Below are positions 1 through 4,485 of a stretch of DNA of 5,280 nt, in pieces. Every line of letters starts with the position of its first letter. Position 1 is the first letter of the stretch. Under the pieces are notes generated by a model. The model ran no database searches, had not been told where the DNA came from, and saw nothing but the letters and a program-made list of their open reading frames with translations. The stretch is from an uncultured Ruminococcus sp. Lineage in GTDB: Bacteria; Bacillota; Clostridia; Oscillospirales; Acutalibacteraceae. Location of the stretch: positions 1 through 5,280 of the forward strand of contig CACXDV010000269.1 in the NCBI GenBank assembly GCA_902766585.1. Direction: 5' to 3'. A program made the position numbers and the translations under genes.

Positions 1-37
1 GAAGCGGTAACAGTAATTGTTACGGCTTCTTTTATTT
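1..37 (+). terminator. Intrinsic terminator of an upstream gene outside the window
   Basis: Positions 1-12 (GAAGCGGTAACA) pair with 18-29 (TGTTACGGCTTC) around a 5-nt loop, with a single G-G mismatch at the sixth pair. The stem is followed directly by a T-rich run (30-38, one A inside). The T tract lies on the + strand side, so the likely use is to end a + strand gene that finishes before the window. The left arm touches the window edge, so the stem could be longer. Confidence 0.7.
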
Positions 38-181
38 TATTTCATATTTGTAACAATCTGTCAATAGTATTAATAGAATGGCAATAAATAGAAGTGTGTT
101 TTTGGTTGAAATATATATAAACAAAGCATTTTGATTGTTTGAAGTGCTGTCAGCAGGCTTGTTTTGATAACAAAATCAGGC

Positions 182-259
182 ATTGAAAACGATGTTTATT
201 TTGCTTTAACGGAAAAATAAAAACCATTAAAGCATTGAATTTACAAATTTGTTTTCAAT
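182..259 (+). repeat. Nested and interleaved inverted repeats
   Basis: An outer perfect 9-bp pair (ATTGAAAAC at 182-190 with GTTTTCAAT at 251-259) encloses two interleaved perfect pairs. These are TTTATTTT (195-202) with AAAATAAA (214-221), and GCTTTAA (203-209) with TTAAAGC (227-233). The two inner pairs cross, which is the layout of an H-type pseudoknot. There is no free base between the two 5' arms, so at least one pair would have to open. ATTGAA at 234-239 competes with the outer 5' arm for 254-259. All arms are AT-rich, so chance is a real explanation. Confidence 0.3.
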
Positions 260-279
260 TTTATCAGAAAAAATGACCT

Positions 280-317
280 GCTTTTTCAGTAAAAAAGCCG
301 ATTGTTATGCGGTTTTT
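280..317 (+). repeat. Two mutually exclusive hairpins, the second terminator-like
   Basis: GCTTTTT (280-286) pairs with AAAAAGC (292-298) over a 5-nt loop. The second arm overlaps AAAAGCCG (293-300), which can instead pair with CGGTTTTT (310-317) over a 9-nt loop with one G-U pair. The second hairpin has only a short GC core (CCG/CGG), and its T run is mostly used in the stem, so it would be a weak terminator. No leader peptide or known ligand-binding fold is visible upstream. Confidence 0.25.
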
Positions 318-323
318 GAAGAA

Positions 324-353
324 TTGCAAAATCTTATTGAAAAGTAATATAAA
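324..353 (+). promoter_or_regulatory. Weak candidate sigma-A promoter
   Basis: TTGCAA (324-329) and TATAAA (348-353) lie 18 bases apart, giving four of six and five of six matches to the sigma-A consensus. Transcription would start near 360 and run through the inverted repeat 352-372 and the WalR-like box toward the 3D-protein gene. AT-rich DNA yields such matches easily, and the promoter at 531-559 is far better. Confidence 0.2.
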
Positions 354-372
354 CACTTTATTAAAAGGTGTT
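352..372. repeat. Inverted repeat just after the candidate -10
   Basis: AACACTTT (352-359) pairs with AAGGTGTT (365-372) over a 5-base loop, with one G-T pair. It overlaps the candidate -10 by two bases and the WalR-like box by four. It could be an operator or an RNA hairpin; nothing in the sequence decides. Confidence 0.3.
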
Positions 373-385
373 ACAGCTATGTAAT
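369..385 (+). promoter_or_regulatory. WalR-like (YycF) box upstream of the wall-protein gene
   Basis: TGTTAC-AGCTA-TGTAAT fits exactly the Bacillus/Staphylococcus WalR recognition pattern, two TGTWAH half-sites separated by 5 bases. In those organisms WalR controls cell-wall hydrolases, including the 3D-domain protein YocH, which fits the downstream gene. Against it, the site lies about 145 bases before the -35 of the good promoter, farther than most WalR sites. It does sit just downstream of the weak candidate promoter at 324-353. Regulation is inferred. Confidence 0.35.
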
Positions 386-432
386 AAGTTCTACAGATTG
401 CACAATGAAAATGTGACTGTTTTTAGCGTAAT

Positions 433-453
433 TTCTATATAAGAAATATAGAA
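433..453. repeat. Perfect 8-bp inverted repeat
   Basis: TTCTATAT (433-440) and ATATAGAA (446-453) are perfect inverted copies around a 5-base centre. The repeat lies about 80 bases before the -35 of the next promoter. It could be a protein binding site, but the arms are AT-rich and no known operator matches. Confidence 0.3.
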
Positions 454-530
454 CTATCAAATACCATTATCTTCCAGTGTTCGACAAAGCTGAATAAGCA
501 TATTGCACAAAAAAATCAACTTTGAATTGT

Positions 531-559
531 TTGACTTTTCGGGCGGGGTGTTCTATAAT
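531..559 (+). promoter_or_regulatory. Strong sigma-A promoter of the 3D-domain protein gene
   Basis: TTGACT (531-536) and a perfect TATAAT (554-559) are separated by the ideal 17 bases. The start point should lie near 566, giving a leader of about 57 bases. The spacer contains the GC-rich block GGGCGGGGTG (541-550), which stands out in this AT-rich region. The promoter lies downstream of the ATG at 503, so it argues for the later start at 623. Confidence 0.85.
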
Positions 560-607
560 TGCATCATCAACGAAAACAAACCGCAAAATATTACAGCGGC
601 GAAATTT

Positions 608-613
608 AAGGAG
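608..613 (+). promoter_or_regulatory. Ribosome binding site that sets the 3D-protein start
   Basis: AAGGAG is followed after 9 bases by the ATG at 623. The in-frame ATG at 503 has no comparable site and would be upstream of the promoter. The reading frame from 623 opens with a clear signal peptide. A small stem, CCGC (581-584) with GCGG (596-599), lies just before the site. Confidence 0.85.
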
Positions 614-622
614 ATAATTATT

Positions 623-1810
623 ATGAACAGTCAGAAGCAGAAGAAGCATTCAATGCTGAGAAGAGCTATATCAGTGGCACTTATGTCATCACTTTGTCTC
701 ACAGCAGCAATCGGTGTTGCAACTTTTACTCAGACAGTTACAGTTTCAGATGTTACATCAAATGTTGCAGAGGAAACAGAAGGCGAAAATAAAAATTCAG
801 TTATAGAAGGTTATCTTACAGAGGAAAGCGTAAGCGACTCAATGCTCAATGCCTTTAAGGTAGAAAGCAATGTTGAAAAGGTTGTAGAAAGCAGCCTCAA
901 TATGGTCGTTAAGGAAAATGACAGCGAAGCTTTTGCAGGCGCTGCAAAGGAAGAGCAGGGCGAAGAGATCAGAATTGAAAACTGGTGCAAGGTAAAGGTT
1001 GACCTCAGAGGTGAAAAGCTCGATAAAGAGGTTCCCGCAGGCACAGTAAGCGATGCTCTTGCATATCTCGGCATCAAGCTTGGCGAGAAAGATAAGCTTG
1101 TCGGAGATCAGAAGGCTCAGCTCAATGACGGTATGGAAATTACGATCCAGACTGTTGAGATCAAAAAGACAACAAAGACAGAAACAATTGATTATGAGAC
1201 AGTAAACAAGGAAACATCCACTCTTTATGAGGGCAATACCGATATCGAGACCTACGGTCAGGAGGGTGAGCGCACTATCACCTATCAGGAGACCTGGGTA
1301 AACGGTAAGCTTAAGGAAAAGAAGGAGATCAGCAGCGAGGTTACTAAGGAAGCCGTTGATCAGGTCGTTCTCGTTGGTACAGCTAAGTATGAGGAGAGCG
1401 TTACAGCCTCCGATTCAGATGACAGCTATGTAAGCGTTGATGAATCTTCAAATACAATTACAGATAAGAACGGTAATGTCCTTCATTATTCATACTGCCT
1501 CTCAGGTCCTACAACAGCTTATACTGCTGAGTACGGCGCAGGTACAGCTACAGGCCGTCTTGCACGTTACGGTGTAGTTGCTGTTGATCCTGATGAGATC
1601 CCTTATGGTTCTGTTCTTTACATCGTAGCAGATGACGGTTTTGTATACGGCTATGCAGTTGCAGGCGATACAGGCGGATTCATTTACTACACAGATGTAG
1701 TTGCTGACCTTTATTTCCCCACATTTGATGACTGCTCCTTCTATGGACTCCGTGACGCACACGTTTATGTTCTTGAAGGCGTATCTGAGGATATGACATA
1801 TTATAACTGA
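623..1810 (+). CDS. Secreted cell-wall protein with DUF348, G5 and C-terminal 3D domain
   Basis: Exported protein of 395 residues, probably acting on or bound to peptidoglycan. Residues 1-37 form a signal peptide or anchor: a basic start (KQKK, RR at 13-14), then a hydrophobic core to about 35. C25 lacks a lipobox. Residues 41-118 are an acidic, probably disordered linker. One DUF348-like repeat lies at about 120-177 and a G5 domain at about 178-253 (TETIDYET, LYEGN, EVTKEAV, VLVGT). The 3D domain fills about 296-385 with its three name-giving aspartates: D322 in VDPDEIPYGS, D349 in AGDTGG and D362 in ADLYF. C292 and C371 match positions that I recall as cysteines in many clostridial 3D proteins. 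The 3D fold resembles the catalytic core of the lytic transglycosylase MltA, so wall cleavage is likely, but the activity is inferred. The architecture recalls Bacillus YabE with fewer DUF348 repeats. Start 623 is chosen over 503 because of the promoter, ribosome site and signal peptide. Isoleucine codons are mainly ATC. Confidence 0.93.
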   Translation: MNSQKQKKHSMLRRAISVALMSSLCLTAAIGVATFTQTVTVSDVTSNVAEETEGENKNSVIEGYLTEESVSDSMLNAFKVESNVEKVVESSLNMVVKENDSEAFAGAAKEEQGEEIRIENWCKVKVDLRGEKLDKEVPAGTVSDALAYLGIKLGEKDKLVGDQKAQLNDGMEITIQTVEIKKTTKTETIDYETVNKETSTLYEGNTDIETYGQEGERTITYQETWVNGKLKEKKEISSEVTKEAVDQVVLVGTAKYEESVTASDSDDSYVSVDESSNTITDKNGNVLHYSYCLSGPTTAYTAEYGAGTATGRLARYGVVAVDPDEIPYGSVLYIVADDGFVYGYAVAGDTGGFIYYTDVVADLYFPTFDDCSFYGLRDAHVYVLEGVSEDMTYYN

Positions 1811-1815
1811 TAAGC

Positions 1816-1855
1816 AAAAAAACGTCCTGCCTTTTTGGCGGGGCGTTATTTTTTT
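1816..1855 (+). terminator. Intrinsic terminator after the 3D-protein gene
   Basis: AACGTCCTGCC (1821-1831) pairs along its whole length with GGCGGGGCGTT (1837-1847), using two G-U pairs and a TTTTT loop. It is followed by an A and seven T (1848-1855). A run of A (1816-1822) precedes the stem, so it could also work on the minus strand. It begins 5 bases after the stop codon and separates the wall-protein gene from the lepA unit. Confidence 0.93.
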
Positions 1856-1864
1856 GTCTTTGAT

Positions 1865-1886
1865 ATATCATTATTGAGAATGATAT
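1865..1886. repeat. Perfect inverted repeat overlapping the lepA promoter
   Basis: ATATCATT (1865-1872) and AATGATAT (1879-1886) are exact inverted copies around the 6 bases ATTGAG. The repeat covers the -35 position and most of the spacer of the lepA promoter, a typical place for a repressor site. The half-sites point the opposite way from a Fur box. Function is unknown. Confidence 0.4.
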
Positions 1887-1894
1887 GTTATAAT
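1866..1894 (+). promoter_or_regulatory. Extended -10 promoter of the lepA operon
   Basis: TGTTATAAT (1886-1894) is a perfect TATAAT with the extended -10 TGn in front. The -35 at the ideal 17-base distance is poor (TATCAT, 1866-1871), which extended -10 promoters tolerate. The start point should be near 1901, leaving a leader of about 58 bases. A better-looking TTGAGA (1874-1879) is only 9 bases away from the -10 and cannot be its partner. Confidence 0.6.
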
Positions 1895-1958
1895 ATATTT
1901 GTATATTATTTTCGGTCAGTCGGAATAATGTGATGAATTTATTATTGTAGGTGAGAAA

Positions 1959-3773
1959 ATGGCTTTTGACAGGAATAAAATAAGGAATTTCAGTATAATC
2001 GCCCATATCGACCACGGCAAATCCACCCTTGCCGACAGGATACTTGAACAGACAAAATCTGTTGCCGTCCGTGAAATGCAGGACCAGCTTCTTGATGATA
2101 TGGAGCTTGAAAGAGAAAGAGGCATAACCATAAAGGCTCATGCCGTTACTCTTCTTTATAATGCGGATGACGGTGAGCAGTATATCTTTAACCTGATAGA
2201 TACTCCCGGTCATGTCGATTTCAATTATGAGGTATCCCGTTCTCTTGCTGCCTGTGAGGGCGCAGTTCTTGTGGTGGATGCTTCTCAGGGCATAGAGGCT
2301 CAGACACTTGCTAATACATATCTTGCACTTGATGCGGGGCTGGAGATAGTTCCCGTTATAAATAAAATTGACCTTATCAGCGCCGATCCCGACAGAGTGA
2401 AAAAGGAGATAGAGGATGTTATCGGTCTGCCGGCAGAGGACGCGCCTTGTATTTCAGCTAAAATGGGAATAAATATCCATGACGTAATGGAACAGATAGT
2501 CAGTCAGGTACCGCCTCCGGAGGGAGATACCGAAAAGCCCCTTCAGGCGCTCATCTTTGATTCCTATTATGACAGCTATAAGGGAGTTATCGTATATGTG
2601 CGCGTCAAGGAGGGACAGCTTCATGTCGGCGATACCATCCGCTTTATGGCAAGCGGTTCGGAATTCAGTGTAGTGGAGCTTGGCTTTATGAGAGCAACCG
2701 CTCTGGAGCCTACCGACGTGCTTTATGCCGGAGAGGTAGGCTATATAGCTGCATCTATCAAAACAGTCGGAGATGCCCGTGTAGGCGATACAGTGACCAC
2801 GGCAGACCGTCCCGCTGAGGAGCCTCTGCCCGGATACAGGTCTGTACAGCCTATGGTATTCTGCGGAATATATCCTGCTGACGGCGCAAAATACGGTGAC
2901 CTTCGTGAAGCGCTTGAAAAGCTTGAACTGAATGACGCTTCACTTTCCTTTGAGCCTGAGACCTCTGTTGCGCTCGGCTTCGGCTTCCGCTGCGGTTTCC
3001 TCGGACTTCTACATATGGAAATAATACAGGAGCGTCTTGAGCGTGAATATAATCTTGACCTTATCACCACCGCGCCGAGCGTAATATACCGTATAACCAA
3101 AAATGACGGCAGCGTGGAAATGATCGATAACCCGACAAATTATCCGGATCCCGGTACTATCGTTAAGGCAGAGGAGCCGATGACAGAGGCTCATATCTAT
3201 TCTCCCGGAGAATATGTCGGAAATATCATGGAGCTTTGTCAGGACAGAAGAGGTATTTTCAGGGATATGAAATATATTGACGCGGACAGAGTCGATATTC
3301 ATTATGACCTGCCTCTCGCTGAGATAATATATGATTTCTTTGATACGCTTAAATCCCGTACAAGGGGCTATGCGTCATTTGACTATGAGCTTTCGGGATA
3401 TGCGGAATCAAAGCTTGTGAAGCTTGATATCATGCTCAACGGAGAAGTGGTTGACGCGCTCTCATTTATTATCCATGCCGATAAGGCATATCCGAGGGCA
3501 AGAAAAATGGCTGAAAAGCTCAAGGAAAAGATACCGCGCCAGCTTTTTGAGATACCGATACAGGCTTGCATCGGCGGAAAGATAATCGCAAGAGAGACCG
3601 TTAAGGCTATGAGAAAGGACGTTCTTGCAAAATGCTACGGCGGTGATATTACCCGAAAGAAAAAGCTGCTCGAAAAGCAGAAAGAGGGTAAAAAGCGCAT
3701 GAGGCAGTTAGGCTCCGTTGAGGTGCCGCAGGAAGCGTTTATGGCAGTATTGAAGCTTGACAGTGACCAATGA
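1959..3773 (+). CDS. lepA: Elongation factor 4 (LepA), ribosome-associated GTPase
   Basis: Cytoplasmic translational GTPase of 604 residues, the usual full length. LepA binds the ribosome. It was first described as a back-translocase and has also been linked to translation initiation and 30S assembly, so its exact role is debated. GTPase motifs are complete: G1 AHIDHGKS (15-22), G2 with T57 in RGITI, G3 DTPGH (81-85) including the catalytic histidine H85, G4 NKID (135-138) and G5 SAK (166-168). After the GTPase domain (to about 185) come the EF-G-like domains II, III and V (together about 190-485). The LepA-specific C-terminal domain (about 490-600) carries AKCYGGDITRKKKLLEKQK and the ending SVEVPQEAFMAVLK, which separates it from EF-G, TypA and tetracycline-resistance proteins. 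The ATG is preceded by AGGTGA (1949-1954). It is the first gene of the run. The usual Firmicutes partner hemW does not follow. Confidence 0.97.
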   Translation: MAFDRNKIRNFSIIAHIDHGKSTLADRILEQTKSVAVREMQDQLLDDMELERERGITIKAHAVTLLYNADDGEQYIFNLIDTPGHVDFNYEVSRSLAACEGAVLVVDASQGIEAQTLANTYLALDAGLEIVPVINKIDLISADPDRVKKEIEDVIGLPAEDAPCISAKMGINIHDVMEQIVSQVPPPEGDTEKPLQALIFDSYYDSYKGVIVYVRVKEGQLHVGDTIRFMASGSEFSVVELGFMRATALEPTDVLYAGEVGYIAASIKTVGDARVGDTVTTADRPAEEPLPGYRSVQPMVFCGIYPADGAKYGDLREALEKLELNDASLSFEPETSVALGFGFRCGFLGLLHMEIIQERLEREYNLDLITTAPSVIYRITKNDGSVEMIDNPTNYPDPGTIVKAEEPMTEAHIYSPGEYVGNIMELCQDRRGIFRDMKYIDADRVDIHYDLPLAEIIYDFFDTLKSRTRGYASFDYELSGYAESKLVKLDIMLNGEVVDALSFIIHADKAYPRARKMAEKLKEKIPRQLFEIPIQACIGGKIIARETVKAMRKDVLAKCYGGDITRKKKLLEKQKEGKKRMRQLGSVEVPQEAFMAVLKLDSDQ

Positions 3774-3776
3774 GGT
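3772..3776 (+). promoter_or_regulatory. Ribosome binding site that sets the DUF3783 gene start
   Basis: GAGGT overlaps the lepA stop codon and stands 7 bases before the ATG at 3784. It favours this ATG over the in-frame TTG at 3757, which lies inside lepA. Placement on the lepA stop suggests translational coupling. Confidence 0.7.
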
Positions 3777-3783
3777 AAACAGA

Positions 3784-4152
3784 ATGAAAAAGACCGTTTT
3801 ATTATATAATTTTGATCCTGATGAGCAGGCGGCTGCAAAAAGGGCTTTGCTTCCGCTGCATTTTGCTGTGCGCGTAATATCGGAGGATGAAATGCCGATG
3901 TCTGTCGGATATCTCGCAGGGCTTACGGAGGATTCCGGAAAAAGAGAATATGAGGGCGGAAGGTTCGGTATGCTGGTGGTAATGGGAGGCTTTCTCGGCA
4001 GTGATGTCGATAAGCTTCTTTCCGCTATGCGTAAGGCAGGCTTCGGAAGAGATGTGCTTAAAGCTGTCATAACTCCGACAAATGCCGTATGGTGCGGCGG
4101 AGAGCTTTATGCCGAGATACTCCGTGAGCATGAGCAGATGAGGAAACAGTAA
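3784..4152 (+). CDS. DUF3783 domain protein of unknown function
   Basis: Small soluble protein of 122 residues with no signal peptide or membrane segment. The N-terminal part (1-45) begins MKKTVLLYNF, which looks like a first beta strand, and continues with a mixed helix/strand pattern. The C-terminal part (about 60-120) fits DUF3783: FGMLVVMGGF, then a helix, then LKAVITPTNAVW (92-103), then an acidic-basic helix ELYAEILREHEQM. This assignment is from memory of the family pattern, without a search. The family is found mainly in Clostridia and has no established function. The gene starts 10 bases after lepA and ends directly at the start of the GIY-YIG gene, so it is almost certainly co-transcribed with both. 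The alternative start TTG 3757 would add nine residues but has a worse ribosome site. No function can be given from the sequence. Confidence 0.85.
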   Translation: MKKTVLLYNFDPDEQAAAKRALLPLHFAVRVISEDEMPMSVGYLAGLTEDSGKREYEGGRFGMLVVMGGFLGSDVDKLLSAMRKAGFGRDVLKAVITPTNAVWCGGELYAEILREHEQMRKQ

Positions 4153-4485
4153 ATGTATTATACCTATATTCTCCTTTGCGCCGACGGCAGCCTTTATACG
4201 GGCATGACCGCAGATATAAAAAGAAGAATCAAGGAGCATTGCAGCGGAGGTGCAAGGGCTGCAAAATATACCCGCAGCCATAAGCCGGAAAGACTTGCCG
4301 CTTTGTGGGAAACAAGCTCTGCCTCCCTTGCCTGCCGTCTCGAATACCGGATAAAGCAGCTTCCGGCGGCAAAAAAAAGGCAATTGACAGAGAATAATGA
4401 CTTTTCTGTTTTCGGCGGGGAAATAGATGAAGCGGAGTACCGGAGGGAAAGTACAGAGGAGAGTGAATTCAGCTTTGACGGATAA
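4153..4485 (+). CDS. GIY-YIG nuclease-fold protein, UPF0213 (YhbQ/YazA) type
   Basis: Stand-alone GIY-YIG domain protein of 110 residues. The motif is seen as YTYIL (3-7) and YTG (15-17), followed by the conserved arginines R24/R25, H29, and E64 in CRLEYRIKQL, which matches the metal-binding glutamate of the fold. The pattern YYTYILLCADGSLYTGMT and the later AKYTR (37-41) are typical of the UPF0213 family that includes YhbQ and YazA. The fold predicts metal-dependent DNA cleavage or binding; the cellular role is unsettled. The last 25 residues, after the domain, are acidic (many E and D) and go somewhat beyond the usual length. Their coding sequence overlaps the recQ start region. The ATG directly follows the stop of the DUF3783 gene, and GAGGA (4140-4144) stands 8 bases before it. 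No partial or broken residues were noticed. Confidence 0.92.
   Translation: MYYTYILLCADGSLYTGMTADIKRRIKEHCSGGARAAKYTRSHKPERLAALWETSSASLACRLEYRIKQLPAAKKRQLTENNDFSVFGGEIDEAEYRRESTEESEFSFDG
4456..4461 (+). promoter_or_regulatory. Probable ribosome binding site of recQ
   Basis: GAGGAG lies inside the end of the GIY-YIG gene. It is 1 base before the GTG at 4463, too close to use, and 13 bases before the TTG at 4475, long but possible. It is the best match to the anti-Shine-Dalgarno sequence near the start of recQ. Confidence 0.4.

Larger units (their letters stand above)
38..530. other. AT-rich intergenic region without a recognisable gene
   Basis: About 490 bases with no open reading frame that has a credible ribosome site. 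The sequence is much richer in A+T than the genes that follow. It holds a set of inverted repeats (182-259, 280-317, 352-372, 433-453, listed separately), a short odd palindrome TGCTGTCAGCA at 145-155, one moderate promoter-like pair (324-353) and a WalR-like direct repeat (369-385). I recognise no riboswitch class or known small RNA. AT-rich DNA gives short inverted repeats by chance, so a structured RNA here is only a possibility. Confidence 0.6.

Noticed and set aside
36..64. Minus-strand promoter: a perfect TTGACA (complement of 59-64) with AATAAA (complement of 36-41) 17 bases away
   Set aside because: The -10 matches only four of six bases in very AT-rich DNA, and transcription would run at once into the hairpin at 1-29. 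No minus-strand gene is visible in the window.
38..530. Known riboswitch (for example c-di-AMP ydaO type) upstream of the wall-protein gene
   Set aside because: No conserved core of a riboswitch class I know could be found, and the leader from the good promoter is only about 57 bases long.
503..622. N-terminal extension of the 3D-protein gene from the ATG at 503
   Set aside because: The promoter boxes at 531-559 lie inside it, no ribosome site precedes 503, and the frame from 623 opens with a signal peptide behind AAGGAG.
623..700. Lipoprotein or Tat signal in the 3D protein (C25; RR at 13-14)
   Set aside because: The residue before C25 is leucine, which does not fit a lipobox. The twin arginines lack the rest of the Tat motif and the core is typical of a Sec signal.
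1680..2213. Minus-strand open frame of 177 codons across the lepA promoter and start
   Set aside because: It runs antisense through the terminator, the promoter and the conserved GTPase start of lepA; its translation has no recognisable motif.
3757..3783. TTG start at 3757 for the DUF3783 gene
   Set aside because: It lies inside lepA without a spaced ribosome site, while ATG 3784 has GAGGT 7 bases before it and gives a normal start MKKTVLLYNF.
3802..4383. Minus-strand open frame of 193 codons
   Set aside because: It is antisense to the DUF3783 and GIY-YIG genes, both of which have ribosome sites and family motifs. The product looks like random composition.
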